Source: Geobacter sp. (GTDB lineage: Bacteria; Desulfobacterota; Desulfuromonadia; Geobacterales; Pseudopelobacteraceae). From it: 64,000 bases of DNA. Under the pieces are notes generated by a model, which saw only the letters and a program-made list of their open reading frames with translations, searched no databases and had not been told where the DNA came from. The stretch is from positions 186,001-250,000 of the forward strand of contig PJFB01000004.1 of NCBI GenBank assembly GCA_003574895.1. The letters are read 5' to 3'. The position numbers and the translations under genes are program-made. Shown here in pieces: positions 26,854-35,941 of this stretch (its first letter is position 1; every line of letters begins with the position of its first letter).

Positions 26854-29800
26854 CTAAACAGTTGACATTTTGCCAGTACGAATCTCTCGATATACCTTAT
26901 CCAGCAGGTATCCACCCGCAATCGACCTGAACTCGTCGTCATTCATCAGCCGGACGAAGATATCCTCGTTCCCTTCCATCCGCTCGATCAAAAGCCCTTC
27001 CAGCGCCTTGTCGAAGACGTACTTGAAATCGTCTTTCGTGTTAGCCTTGGCCGCTTGTTGCAGCTGTTCGTTGGCAATCGCCTCGGCATGGATCTGGTCG
27101 AAGAAGAGTTGGTCCGCCGGGGTAAAGGTGGTGCCGAAGCGCTCGTTGAGGATACCCACCAGCTCCGACAACCGGACATGCTCCTCGCGGCTCGTGCCTG
27201 TGCCCACCTCAGTCGGGCCATACAGCTCCTCCGCTTCGCCCACCGCCAGATTGATGGAACCCTCACCGATCTTCTGCAGACGGTAGTACTTCAGCCCCAC
27301 CTCGTCCTCGAAGTGATACCCCTTGCTGCCGGTGCGGCGCGGCAGCCTGGTCAACAGAAATCGGGCATAGGTGTAGAGCTTCTCCAGGTCCGAATCCTGG
27401 TAAGGGATAATCTGGGAGAGAAAGGCGTACAGGTTGCGGAAGCTGACCAAGAGCCCCTTGAACTCCTCCCGATCCTCCTCTTGCAGCAGCTTGAAACGGT
27501 CCACGGCCAGGTTGAGGATGGCGTACAGTCGAGCATGGTCCTTCTCGGTTTCCCGGAACTTGGGGGCGAAGTAGACCTGACAGAACGCCTCGATCTCTTC
27601 CTTGAAATAGACATGATAACCGTCCAGCTTGGTATGCAGGTCGTACATCTGGCGTGGCTCCGGGGTATCGGCTACCGGGGTATAGGTGTAGTACGGCTTG
27701 AAGGAATCGTAGATCTCGTCCCGCTCGTTGACGAAGTCCAGCACAAAGGTGTCGCTCTTGCCCGGCGCGGTGCGGTTGAGGCGCGACAGGGTCTGCACCG
27801 CCTGCACGCCGGAGAGACGCTTGTCCACGTACATGGTGTGCAGCAGCGGCTGGTCGAAGCCGGTCTGGTACTTCTCCGCCACGATCAGCACCTGGTACTC
27901 CTCGCCGCCGAATTTCTCCGGCAGCTCGGTTTCCTTGATCCCCTGGTTCATGCCCGGCTCGGTGAAGCTCTTGCCCGGGAAGTCGCTATCTTCAACGCTG
28001 CCTGAGAACGCCACCAGGGTCTTAATGTCACCGTAACCCTTGCTGTCCAGATATTTGTCGAAGGAGAGTTTGTAGCGCACCGCGCTGGCCCGGGAATCGG
28101 TCACCACCATGGCCTTGGCCCTGCCGCCGATCTTGTGGCGGGTGTGGGCGCGGAAATGCTCGATCATGATCTCGGTCTTCTGGGCCAGGCTGTGGGGATG
28201 GAGCTTGAGGAAGCGGGCCAACGCCTTGGCTGCCTTCTTCTTCTCCAGCACAGGATCGTCCTCGATGTTCTTGATCAGGCCGTAATATGCCTTGTAGGTG
28301 GTGTAGTTGGCCAGCACGTCCAGGATAAACCCCTCCTCGATGGCCTGGCGCATGCTGTAGTGGTGGAACGGTGGCTTGCCATCCGGCCCCAGCGCGTCGA
28401 ACACCTTGAAGGTCTTGAACTTGGGGGTGGCGGTAAAGGCGAAGAAGCTGATGTTCTCCTGTTTACCCCGCTTGGCCATCTGCCGCAGCAGTTCCTCCTC
28501 GAAATCCTCCATCCCTTCCGCCTCGGCCTGCTCCCTGGCGGCGGCCTCGATTCCGTCCCGGTTCAGCACCCCCTTCAACTCAGTAGCGGTCTCGCCCGAC
28601 TGGGAGCTGTGAGCCTCGTCAACGATCACCGCAAAACGCCGCCCACTCACGTCCAGCGCCAGCTTGTCGTCCTTGCGCTCCTTGTTTAGCTTGTCGATGG
28701 CATCGGTGATGAAGGGGAATTTTTGCAGGGTGGTGATGATGACCGGCGTCTTGCCGATCAGCGCCTCGGCCAGTTGGGTGGTGTCCTTGTCCACCTTGAT
28801 CACCGCCCCCTGGGTATGGTCGAACTGGTAGATGGTGTCCTGCAACTGCCGATCCAGCACCACCCGGTCCGTGATGACGATGATTGAATCGAAGATCTTC
28901 TCGTCCTTCTCCGTATGCAGGCTCGACAGCCGGTGCGCCAGCCAGGCAATGGTATTACTCTTGCCGCTGCCGGCCGAATGCTCCACCAGGTAGTTCTTGC
29001 CCGCCCCGCTCTCTCGGGCATCCGCCACCAGCCGCCGCACCGCGTCCAACTGGTGATAACGGGGGAAGATCATGGTCTCCTTGCGCAGCTTCTTGATCCC
29101 CTGCTTGGTGGCTACCCGTTTTTCCTCCACCTGGAGATGGAGGAAGCGGGCCAGGATGTCCAGCAGGCTGTCCCGCTGCCAGACCTCTTCCCACAGGTAG
29201 GCGCTGCGGTAGTTGTCGCCGTTGTCCGGGTTGCCGGCACCGCCCTTGTTGCCCCGGTTGAAGGGGAGGAAGTAGGTCGATTTTCCTTCCAGCCGGGTAG
29301 CCATGAAGACCAGGTCGGGATCAACAGCAAAGTGCACCAGGGTCCGCTTCTTGAAGGCGAAGATCAGCTCGTTCGGGTCGCGGTCATTTTTGTACTGCGC
29401 CTTGGCGTCCTCCACGGTCTGGCCGGAAAGCGGGTTTTTCAGTTCCACGGTGACGATGGGGAGGCCATTCAGGGAGAGAACCAGATCGAGGGAGTTTTCA
29501 TTCTTGGTGCTGTAGTGGAGCTGGCGGATTGCGGTCAGGCAATTGGCGGCATAGTTCTTCTCCGCCTGTGGGTTCATGCCGTGGGCGGGCTTGAAGAAGG
29601 CCACCCGCAGCAGCTTGCCGAAGCACTTGAAGCCGTGGCGGATCACGGTCAACGCCCCGTCGCTCTCCAACGCCTTGCACAGGTCGTCCAGCACCGCCTT
29701 GGGTGCGTCAGCACCGTAGTATTTCTCGATGGGTGCCCATTGTTTGGGCTGGGTGGACATGATGAAGGGGATCAGGATGGAGGGATCAAGTGCCCGCTCA

Positions 29801-29901
29801 CGGTCGAACAGCACCGGATCGCCTTTGGCGTAGCCGCCGGCGGTCAGCAGGGAATGTTCGATGGCGTCTTCAAACCGCCGTTCGCGATGATCGACCGGCA
29901 T
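26854..29901 (-). CDS. hsdR: Type I restriction enzyme R subunit (endonuclease/translocase)
   Basis: Motor and nuclease subunit of a type I restriction system, 1015 residues. The N-terminal PD-(D/E)xK nuclease has LNGLPIVTVELKNPLSG near residue 145-160. The superfamily 2 translocase follows with Walker A VEHSAGSGKSNTIAWL, IVITDRVVLDRQLQ, and the DEAH box VIVDEAHSSQSGE, FFAFTATPKFKTF and LIVAEKYQTGFDQPLL, QTLSRLNRT. The C-terminal helical part contacts HsdM/HsdS. The ribosome site AAGGAGG is strong. It lies 72 bp after hsdS with a palindrome in the gap. Confidence 0.96.
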   Translation of the reverse strand: MPVDHRERRFEDAIEHSLLTAGGYAKGDPVLFDRERALDPSILIPFIMSTQPKQWAPIEKYYGADAPKAVLDDLCKALESDGALTVIRHGFKCFGKLLRVAFFKPAHGMNPQAEKNYAANCLTAIRQLHYSTKNENSLDLVLSLNGLPIVTVELKNPLSGQTVEDAKAQYKNDRDPNELIFAFKKRTLVHFAVDPDLVFMATRLEGKSTYFLPFNRGNKGGAGNPDNGDNYRSAYLWEEVWQRDSLLDILARFLHLQVEEKRVATKQGIKKLRKETMIFPRYHQLDAVRRLVADARESGAGKNYLVEHSAGSGKSNTIAWLAHRLSSLHTEKDEKIFDSIIVITDRVVLDRQLQDTIYQFDHTQGAVIKVDKDTTQLAEALIGKTPVIITTLQKFPFITDAIDKLNKERKDDKLALDVSGRRFAVIVDEAHSSQSGETATELKGVLNRDGIEAAAREQAEAEGMEDFEEELLRQMAKRGKQENISFFAFTATPKFKTFKVFDALGPDGKPPFHHYSMRQAIEEGFILDVLANYTTYKAYYGLIKNIEDDPVLEKKKAAKALARFLKLHPHSLAQKTEIMIEHFRAHTRHKIGGRAKAMVVTDSRASAVRYKLSFDKYLDSKGYGDIKTLVAFSGSVEDSDFPGKSFTEPGMNQGIKETELPEKFGGEEYQVLIVAEKYQTGFDQPLLHTMYVDKRLSGVQAVQTLSRLNRTAPGKSDTFVLDFVNERDEIYDSFKPYYTYTPVADTPEPRQMYDLHTKLDGYHVYFKEEIEAFCQVYFAPKFRETEKDHARLYAILNLAVDRFKLLQEEDREEFKGLLVSFRNLYAFLSQIIPYQDSDLEKLYTYARFLLTRLPRRTGSKGYHFEDEVGLKYYRLQKIGEGSINLAVGEAEELYGPTEVGTGTSREEHVRLSELVGILNERFGTTFTPADQLFFDQIHAEAIANEQLQQAAKANTKDDFKYVFDKALEGLLIERMEGNEDIFVRLMNDDEFRSIAGGYLLDKVYREIRTGKMSTV

Positions 29902-29928
29902 GGGGCCTCCTTCAAATTCTTTACGATG

Positions 29929-29970
29929 TGGTTAACAGCCACCTGCTCTAGCGGGTGAGCCTGTTAACCA
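29929..29970 (-). repeat. 42-bp palindrome between hsdS and hsdR
   Basis: TGGTTAACAG (29929-29938) and CTGTTAACCA (29961-29970) are perfect inverted repeats, and the space between them adds further pairs (CACC/GGTG and GC/GC) with a TAGA-like loop. It starts 3 bp after the hsdS stop and ends about 28 bp before the hsdR start. No T-run follows on the minus strand, so it is not a simple terminator. A regulator operator or an mRNA hairpin limiting HsdR are the alternatives. Confidence 0.75.
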
Positions 29971-29973
29971 TAT

Positions 29974-31317
29974 TTATGCTGTCGCGCTTCTGACGTCGAT
30001 CTTGCCGGTCACAGCGGCGGAGATAAGGGCGGTGCGGTATTCCTTAAGCTTCTCTGCTCCGGCGGTAATGCCATCTAAGATACGATCAAGCAGAAACGTA
30101 GCTCTGTCAACATGCTCTAAAATTCGCTGCCGCTCGTGCTCTGGCGGCAAAACAACCGGAAGTTGTTTCAAATTCGTTGAGGATATCGAGGCTAGATTCG
30201 TGGTTTGTTTTGCTTGCTGGTAGAAATAGAATTTGGCGTAGTTTGACTGAGTGATGAGGGCTATCCATTCAGACTCTATCGACTTCGGACGAACGGCAAA
30301 CACATGGTTCTGATGCAGACATGGCTCAATCTCGCCGGTCCATAACGCCCCACGACCGAGCTTGTCATTGTCACCACCTTCATTCATTAAAATGTCGCCA
30401 ACCTTGAGTGAGTATCGCTCAACCTCAGAAATGGGTACCTCAATCGTGGTTACATCCGTAAGATCGAGATGGCCATCCTGAACATTTGCCACGCGGAGGT
30501 ATGGTAGTTCTAAAGTTTCAAGACCCTCAAGATTTCTGCCTTTCGTAACGCCTCCACGCACATCGCAAAGGTGTTTAAGTGGCTTAACCTCCCAATGTTC
30601 CGGCACCTCGCCCAGCCACGATACACCCGAATCCTTCATGCGCGCCTTCGGGTTCAGGCCCTTGGTCACGGCATGGCTGATGATGGCGATCCGCTGTTCC
30701 TGCAACAGCTCGATCAGCTTCTGTTTCTTCTCGATCAGCGCGTCGATTTCGGCGGTCTTGCGGTCGAGGAAAGTGGCAATGTTGAGTTGTTCAGAGAGTG
30801 AAGGGGTCGGATGACGAAGGTCTCTTATGAAATCTTCCGGCACCCGTTTTTGCCCGCCCGCGCCATACATGTACGATTCGCCGATCTTTCTGAAAGCGTC
30901 GCTTATGGTCAGATAAAACAGGAACCTTTTATTCATCCCATCTGACGGGCGCAATACATGCAACTCAGTCGTGCCAAATCCGACGCCGTTTTCCAGCCCT
31001 TCGGCTATTGCGCCCTTACCATTCTCAAAGCATGGCGTTATCTTGGCAACGACTACATCACCATCTTTGAAATACGTGTAACCATTGCCCACGTCATCGA
31101 GTAATTTGACTTGTTCAAGGGAAAGACCGCCGTATTCACCGACCGCTTCCATCGGCACAAATGAAACCGGATCATCACCAGCAAACCCATTTAATTCTGA
31201 CTTTGCAGGGTTTGTGGTAATATGGAAACGTAGCCGATCAACCTCCCACCCCTCCGGCACCTCCCCCAACCACTCCACACCGGAATCCTTATACCGTGGA
31301 TACGGACGATAGTTCAT
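29974..31317 (-). CDS. hsdS: Type I restriction enzyme S subunit (specificity)
   Basis: DNA-recognition subunit of 447 residues with two target-recognition domains in the usual repeat arrangement. Each begins with a near-identical block (KDSGVEWLGEVPEGWEV near residue 9 and KDSGVSWLGEVPEHWEV near 228), and each ends in a long conserved coiled coil: LNIATFLDRKTAEIDALIEK and RILEHVDRATFLLDRIL. The target sequence cannot be predicted. The ATG overlaps the stop of the upstream RhuM gene as ATGA. Confidence 0.95.
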   Translation of the reverse strand: MNYRPYPRYKDSGVEWLGEVPEGWEVDRLRFHITTNPAKSELNGFAGDDPVSFVPMEAVGEYGGLSLEQVKLLDDVGNGYTYFKDGDVVVAKITPCFENGKGAIAEGLENGVGFGTTELHVLRPSDGMNKRFLFYLTISDAFRKIGESYMYGAGGQKRVPEDFIRDLRHPTPSLSEQLNIATFLDRKTAEIDALIEKKQKLIELLQEQRIAIISHAVTKGLNPKARMKDSGVSWLGEVPEHWEVKPLKHLCDVRGGVTKGRNLEGLETLELPYLRVANVQDGHLDLTDVTTIEVPISEVERYSLKVGDILMNEGGDNDKLGRGALWTGEIEPCLHQNHVFAVRPKSIESEWIALITQSNYAKFYFYQQAKQTTNLASISSTNLKQLPVVLPPEHERQRILEHVDRATFLLDRILDGITAGAEKLKEYRTALISAAVTGKIDVRSATA

Positions 31318-32360
31318 CGCTTCGCCCCTTTGCCCTGCTCCTCAACCTCGTGCGCCAACTGCTCGAAATCCTCCTCATCCTCCCGTGCCGCCTCATCGGC
31401 CAAGCGCTTCCGGTTGAAGGTATCGTAGGCATCCAGGGCCAGCCGCTGAGCCACCTCCATCGAAACCCGGCCCGCGTTTTCCAGTACCTCGTGCTCATTA
31501 AAGCGGAGGAATGCATCCAATTTTTCCCGCCAGTCCCGCATGTATAGCAGTTGCCGCCGCTCGGCCTGGGTCTCGGCATAGTCCAGGTACATGGTGACGA
31601 TCCGGTTGAGCTGCCTGATCTCCTCCTCGTTCAGGTAGTTCTTGGCCACGGTCACGTCGCTACGGCGCACCTTGGCCCCTTTCCAGGCGGTCAACCCCAT
31701 GTTGGGCTTGGTAACGTCAGCCCGCTCGGCGATCAGTTCGGCGGCGGTCTTACCGGTGATGGCCCAGTGCAGCTTGTTCTGGACGATGCGGAAAAAGTCT
31801 TTGGTCTCCTCGCTCTGCGCGTCGTAATCCACCGCCAGCTTGTAGATGTCGCGGATCTTCTGGTAGAAACGCTTCTCCGAGGCACGGATGTCGCGAATGC
31901 GCTCCAACAGCTCGTCGAAATAATCGGCGCCGAGGGTGCGGCCTTCCTTGAGCCGCTCGTCGTCCATGGTGAAACCCTTCACCAGGTACTCCCGCAACCG
32001 CTCGGTGGCCCACTGACGGAACTGGGTGCCCCTATGGGAACGAACGCGATAGCCGACGGCAATGATCATGTCGAGGCTGTAAAAGGCCAGTTTCCTACGG
32101 ACGTTACGGGTTCCTTCAGGTTGAACTGTCAAGTATTCCTTGACAGTTGCCTCCGGCGTCAGTTCGCCTTCCTGATGGATATTCTTGATGTGCAGACTGA
32201 CGTTCTGCTTGGTGGTCTGGAACAGCTCTACCATCTGGGCCTGGGTAAGCCAGACGGTCCCATCTTCCAGCCTGACCTGGATACGGCTCTTGCCGTCTTC
32301 GGTCTGGTAGAGGATGATTTCGGAAGCTGCCTTCTGCTCTTTCTTTGCACCCTTCGTCAT
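31314..32360 (-). CDS. RhuM-family protein inside the hsd operon
   Basis: A 348-residue RhuM-family protein. The N-terminal part (about 12-115) has IILYQTEDGKSRIQVRLEDG, VWLTQAQMVELFQTTKQNVS (helix-turn-helix-like) and LAFYSLDMIIAVGYRVRS; the middle carries KGFTMDDERLKEGRTLG, and the last 170 residues are helical and charged. RhuM was named from a Salmonella pathogenicity island; relatives are common beside type I restriction genes, but the biochemical role is unknown. The frame stays open upstream into hsdM, but the ATG at 32360 overlaps the hsdM stop as ATGA and the hsdS start as ATGA, so it is coupled at both ends. Confidence 0.9.
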   Translation of the reverse strand: MTKGAKKEQKAASEIILYQTEDGKSRIQVRLEDGTVWLTQAQMVELFQTTKQNVSLHIKNIHQEGELTPEATVKEYLTVQPEGTRNVRRKLAFYSLDMIIAVGYRVRSHRGTQFRQWATERLREYLVKGFTMDDERLKEGRTLGADYFDELLERIRDIRASEKRFYQKIRDIYKLAVDYDAQSEETKDFFRIVQNKLHWAITGKTAAELIAERADVTKPNMGLTAWKGAKVRRSDVTVAKNYLNEEEIRQLNRIVTMYLDYAETQAERRQLLYMRDWREKLDAFLRFNEHEVLENAGRVSMEVAQRLALDAYDTFNRKRLADEAAREDEEDFEQLAHEVEEQGKGAKR

Positions 32361-34465
32361 GCGGTTACCTCCGCAAGCATGCGCAGGATGTCCTGCTCGA
32401 TGGCCTTGATATCCCGCTCGATCTCCTCCAGCGGCCGGGGCGGCACATAGGTGTAGAAGTGGCGGTTGAAGGGAATCTCGTACCCCACCTTGGTCTTGCT
32501 GTGGTCGATCCAGGCGTCCGGCACGTGGGGCAGCACTTCGCGCTTCAGGTACTCCTCGCAAGCCGGAATCAACTTGGGCAGGTCTTCATCCTTGATGGGA
32601 AGCTGTATTGTCTTCGGCAACGGTACGTTCTCGGTGTCGCGCAGATCGGAGTCAGGCTCTATGTTTCCCTTGGGGTCGCGGCAGATGGCGGCCTCCGGGT
32701 CACGTTCGGAAAGGGCGTTGATGATGGCCTTCCTGGCCGGCGCCGCGACCTTGAGCTTGGCCTTGTTCAACACCCGGTCCAGGGCGTCAAGGAACTCCTC
32801 ACGATCCAGGTAAAGCCGATCTGCGTCCATCTTCTTCAGGGCGGCAATTATGGCGTTCTGCTCCTGGCGACCGGCCAACTCCTCCGCCTGAACCTCCTTT
32901 TTGTCTTTCCGTTTTTTCGATTCAGCCAAACCCTTGAACGCCGATTGATCCCACAAACGGGCGATCCGCACGCTATCAGCCCGGAAGTTGAGACGCAGGG
33001 GGCGCTCGACCGTGATCTTGGCATAGCCGAAGTCACAGTTTGCAAAGATCTTGCTTTGCTTGGCCGAACGGAAATCACCGTAGAGGCGTGTTATCGCGCC
33101 GATGTGATCCGGCTTGCCATCCCGGCCGTCGCCGATCTCGTTGCGCTTGTTGCCCAGGCTCTTGCGCATCTTCTGGCAGAAGCCGGCGGCGTTAACGAGC
33201 TGCACGGTGCCTCTGCGTTCCTTGCTTTTGCGGTTGGTCACAATCCAGATGTAGGTGTAGATGCCGGTGTTGTAGAAGAGCTGATCCGGTAGGGCTACGA
33301 CCGCCTCCAGCCAGTCGTTCTCGATGATCCACTTGCGGATGTTGCTCTCGCCGCTGCCAGCGTCGCCGGTGAAGAGCGGCGAGCCGTTGAAGACGATGGC
33401 GATGCGCGAACCGCGTCCCCCATCCGCCGGTGGCGGCTCCATCTTGGAGATCATGTGTTGCAGGAACAGGAGCGAGCCGTCGTTGATACGCGGCAGGCCG
33501 GCGCCGAAGCGTCCATCGAAGCGGAAGGTTTCGTGCTCCTTACGCACGATCTTCTCTTCCGGTTTCCACTCGACACCGAAGGGGGGATTAGCCAGCATGT
33601 AGTGGAAGGTCTCGTTGGGGTAGCCGTCCTCGGTCTTGCCGTCGCCGAAGGTGTCGCCCAGGATGATCCGCTCCGGGCTCTCGGCCTTGATCAGCATGTC
33701 GGCGGAGCAGATGGCCCATGATTCGTCGTTGTACTCCTGGCCGAACAGCTCGATGTTGAGCCCTTCGCTATGCTCCCGCAGGTACTCTTCAGAGACTGAT
33801 AGCATGCCGCCGGTGCCGCAGGCCGGGTCATAGATCTTTACCAGCAGGCCGCGCTGGTTGAAGACCTCATCGTCCGGCGTATAGAGTAGGTGGGCCATGA
33901 GCCGGATAACCTCGCGGGGGGTGAAGTGGTCGCCCGCCTCCTCATTGGCCTGTTCGTTGAACTTGCGGATCAACTCCTCGAAGATATACCCCATGTCGGT
34001 GTTCTTCACCCGCTTGGGGCTCAGGTCCATCTTGGCGAACTCCTGCATGATCGGGTAGAGGCGGTTGGTGTCGTCCAGCTTGTCGATCTGCTCCTCGAAC
34101 CCGAACTTCTCGATGATCCTGCGGGCATTGGAAGAAAAGCCGTTGATGTAGCTCTTCAGGTCCGCAGCTATACTCTCGTGGGCCGCCACCATCTTCTCAA
34201 AGGTCAGGGGACTGGTGTTGTAGAACTGGTGCCCGGCCCTCTGCTTCAGGGTCTTTTCAATGGCATCTTCTTTCAACTTGCCGGTTTTGAGCTTGGTATG
34301 CTCGGCAATGACCTTGTCCTTGGTCGGTGCCAAGACGCAATCCAGGCGGCGCAACACGGTGAGCGGCAGCATGACCTTGCGATATTGAGGCGGCCGGTAG
34401 GGGCCGCGCAGAAGATTGGCTATGGTCCAGATAAAGTTGACGTGATCGTAATGCACTGCACTCAT
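32357..34465 (-). CDS. hsdM: Type I restriction enzyme M subunit (DNA adenine methyltransferase)
   Basis: Modification subunit of 702 residues that methylates adenine N6 with SAM. The helical N-domain (FIWTIANLLRGPYRPPQYRK) precedes the methyltransferase domain, with DHFTPREVIRLMAHLL, the SAM motif YDPACGTGGMLSVSEEYL and the catalytic MLANPPFGVEW. The C-terminal 250 residues are longer than in the E. coli HsdM family and contain many charged helices. An ATG 12 bp upstream overlaps AAGGA, so the ATG at 34465, eleven bases after AAGGA, is preferred. First gene of hsdM-rhuM-hsdS-hsdR. Confidence 0.95.
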   Translation of the reverse strand: MSAVHYDHVNFIWTIANLLRGPYRPPQYRKVMLPLTVLRRLDCVLAPTKDKVIAEHTKLKTGKLKEDAIEKTLKQRAGHQFYNTSPLTFEKMVAAHESIAADLKSYINGFSSNARRIIEKFGFEEQIDKLDDTNRLYPIMQEFAKMDLSPKRVKNTDMGYIFEELIRKFNEQANEEAGDHFTPREVIRLMAHLLYTPDDEVFNQRGLLVKIYDPACGTGGMLSVSEEYLREHSEGLNIELFGQEYNDESWAICSADMLIKAESPERIILGDTFGDGKTEDGYPNETFHYMLANPPFGVEWKPEEKIVRKEHETFRFDGRFGAGLPRINDGSLLFLQHMISKMEPPPADGGRGSRIAIVFNGSPLFTGDAGSGESNIRKWIIENDWLEAVVALPDQLFYNTGIYTYIWIVTNRKSKERRGTVQLVNAAGFCQKMRKSLGNKRNEIGDGRDGKPDHIGAITRLYGDFRSAKQSKIFANCDFGYAKITVERPLRLNFRADSVRIARLWDQSAFKGLAESKKRKDKKEVQAEELAGRQEQNAIIAALKKMDADRLYLDREEFLDALDRVLNKAKLKVAAPARKAIINALSERDPEAAICRDPKGNIEPDSDLRDTENVPLPKTIQLPIKDEDLPKLIPACEEYLKREVLPHVPDAWIDHSKTKVGYEIPFNRHFYTYVPPRPLEEIERDIKAIEQDILRMLAEVTA

Positions 34466-34512
34466 ATTTCGTAACATCCTTGCGAAGAATCAATCATTTG
34501 TTTAGTTACCGC

Positions 34513-34541
34513 AATATACACGTCCATCTCCGCTCTGCCAA
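34513..34541 (-). promoter_or_regulatory. Probable promoter of the hsd operon
   Basis: On the minus strand TTGGCA, 17 bases, then TATATT, about 48 bases upstream of hsdM. Both hexamers are one mismatch from consensus. Confidence 0.65.
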
Positions 34542-34602
34542 CACTTTCAGCCCATCACAAAAACTGGCTTGACATTGCTTCCATATACTGCTGCCACAAA
34601 AA

Positions 34603-34642
34603 AGAGGGGATGCCCGTTTCCAGACATCCCCTCTATTTTTTT
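34603..34642 (-). terminator. Bidirectional terminator after the 6S RNA gene
   Basis: AGAGGGGATG and CATCCCCTCT form a perfect 10-bp stem with a 12-base loop. On the minus strand it is followed by TTTTTT, and on the plus strand by TTTTTTT. It starts directly after the 3-prime end of the 6S RNA. Confidence 0.93.
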
Positions 34643-34643
34643 A

Positions 34644-34830
34644 CGTTCTCTCCGCCCTGCCGTTAGCCTAAAGGACCTCCGGCGAGTTCCTTAACAGGTG
34701 GGCGACCATATACCGCTTCAGGCAATTCCCGCATTGGGGCAGCACACCACGGTAGGGAAGGTCCCCCGTTCTTTATTTATTCCGCCCGGGCGCTGCAACC
34801 ATCGAACAGGGCAGAGAGAACGATTCTTAC
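34644..34830 (-). ncRNA. ssrS: 6S RNA
   Basis: A structured non-coding RNA of about 187 nt on the minus strand. The ends pair over a long interrupted stem: CGTTCTCTC near the 5-prime end with GAGAGAACG at 34644-34652, continued by TGCCCTG with CAGGGC. The interior has a large bulge and a long arm with further stems (GGGGGACC, CGGTATATGG) typical of 6S RNA, plus the conserved CGCCCACCT segment on the 3-prime side. 6S RNA mimics an open promoter and sequesters housekeeping RNA polymerase in stationary phase. It has its own promoter upstream and a strong terminator. Ends are estimated from pairing and the promoter. Confidence 0.85.
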
Positions 34831-34836
34831 GTCCCT

Positions 34837-34865
34837 ATATTACATCCGGCTAACCCAGTTTACAA
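34837..34865 (-). promoter_or_regulatory. Promoter of 6S RNA
   Basis: On the minus strand TTGTAA, 17 bases, then TAATAT, seven bases before the predicted 5-prime end of the 6S RNA. It sits just after the DAHP synthase stop codon. Confidence 0.65.
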
Positions 34866-34885
34866 GCGTTTTGTATACAGGATTC

Positions 34886-35899
34886 TCAGGCGTAACCGAG
34901 AAAATTCGCTAAACGTCGCACCTCTTCCATCAAAGATTCAAATCCCTGAAAGGTCAAGGACTGGGGGCCATCGGAAAGTGCCTTTTCCGGCTCCGGATGA
35001 ACCTCCACCAGGACCCCGTGGGCTCCGGCCACCAATGCCGCCAGACTCATGGGGGGCACGAGGCTGCGCTTGCCGGTGGCGTGGGAGGGATCGACCATAA
35101 TCGGCAGGTGGGACAACTCCTTGATCAACGGCGCCACAGCCAAATCCAGGGTATTGCGGGTTGCGGTCTCGTAGGTGCGAATGCCCCGCTCACAGAGTAT
35201 GACCTGCTCGTTTCCCTCGGCCAGGATATACTCGGCCGCAGCCAGAAACTCCTCGATGGTGGCGCTCATGCCCCGTTTCAGCAATACCGGCTTGCGAATC
35301 CTGCCCACCTCGCGCAGCAGATCGAAGTTCTGCATGTTGCGCGCCCCTATCTGGAGCAGATCGGCATATTCGGCCACCAGTCCAACGTTGTCGGGGCTCA
35401 TGACTTCGGTCACTATGGGCAGGCCGCTCTCTTTCCCGGCCAATGCCAACAACCTCAGCCCCTCCTCCCGCAGCCCCTGGAAGGTATGTGGCCCTGTGCG
35501 CGGCTTGAAGGCGCCGCCGCGCAGCATGTCGGCACCGGCCTTTTTGACGAAGCAGGCCGTCCTGATGATCTGCTCTTCACTTTCCACTGCGCACGGCCCG
35601 GCAACCACCACGGGACGGCACCCCTGCCCGACGCGGACTCCGGCAACGTCGACAATGGTGTCCTCGGGGTGGAAATCGCGCGAAACGAGCTTATAGGGCT
35701 TGGAAACATGGATTACCCGCTGGACACCGGCCATTTCCAGGATTTTGCTGTCATCGACATAGCCATGATTGCCCAGCACGCCAATGGCGGTCCGCTCGCT
35801 GCCCGGAATAGGCGCGGCAGTGAAGCCCATATCCTTGACAGTATCGATAATGGCGTCAATATCCGCCTGGTTAGCGTTGTGGTTCATAACGATCAGCAT
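34886..35899 (-). CDS. aroF: DAHP synthase (3-deoxy-7-phosphoheptulonate synthase)
   Basis: First enzyme of aromatic amino acid synthesis, joining phosphoenolpyruvate and erythrose 4-phosphate. The 337-residue product is the type I-beta form: an N-terminal ferredoxin-like regulatory domain (1-70, [18 protein letters not shown]) and a barrel with [61 protein letters not shown] and [13 protein letters not shown]. The N-terminal domain in this group binds tyrosine or phenylalanine. GGAG sits seven bases before the ATG. It follows the Crp-like regulator by 42 bp. Confidence 0.96.
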   Translation of the reverse strand: MLIVMNHNANQADIDAIIDTVKDMGFTAAPIPGSERTAIGVLGNHGYVDDSKILEMAGVQRVIHVSKPYKLVSRDFHPEDTIVDVAGVRVGQGCRPVVVAGPCAVESEEQIIRTACFVKKAGADMLRGGAFKPRTGPHTFQGLREEGLRLLALAGKESGLPIVTEVMSPDNVGLVAEYADLLQIGARNMQNFDLLREVGRIRKPVLLKRGMSATIEEFLAAAEYILAEGNEQVILCERGIRTYETATRNTLDLAVAPLIKELSHLPIMVDPSHATGKRSLVPPMSLAALVAGAHGVLVEVHPEPEKALSDGPQSLTFQGFESLMEEVRRLANFLGYA

Positions 35900-35941
35900 G
35901 TCTTATCTCCTTTGTCGGAAAACGCAGTGGCCACCTTTCAT

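Noticed and set aside
28915-29958. 347-codon ORF antisense to hsdR
   Set aside because: Shadow ORF; the sense protein carries all HsdR motifs.
34466-34885. Attachment site at the 6S RNA gene for the restriction block
   Set aside because: No integrase and no direct repeat of the 6S end were seen at the far side of the hsd operon.
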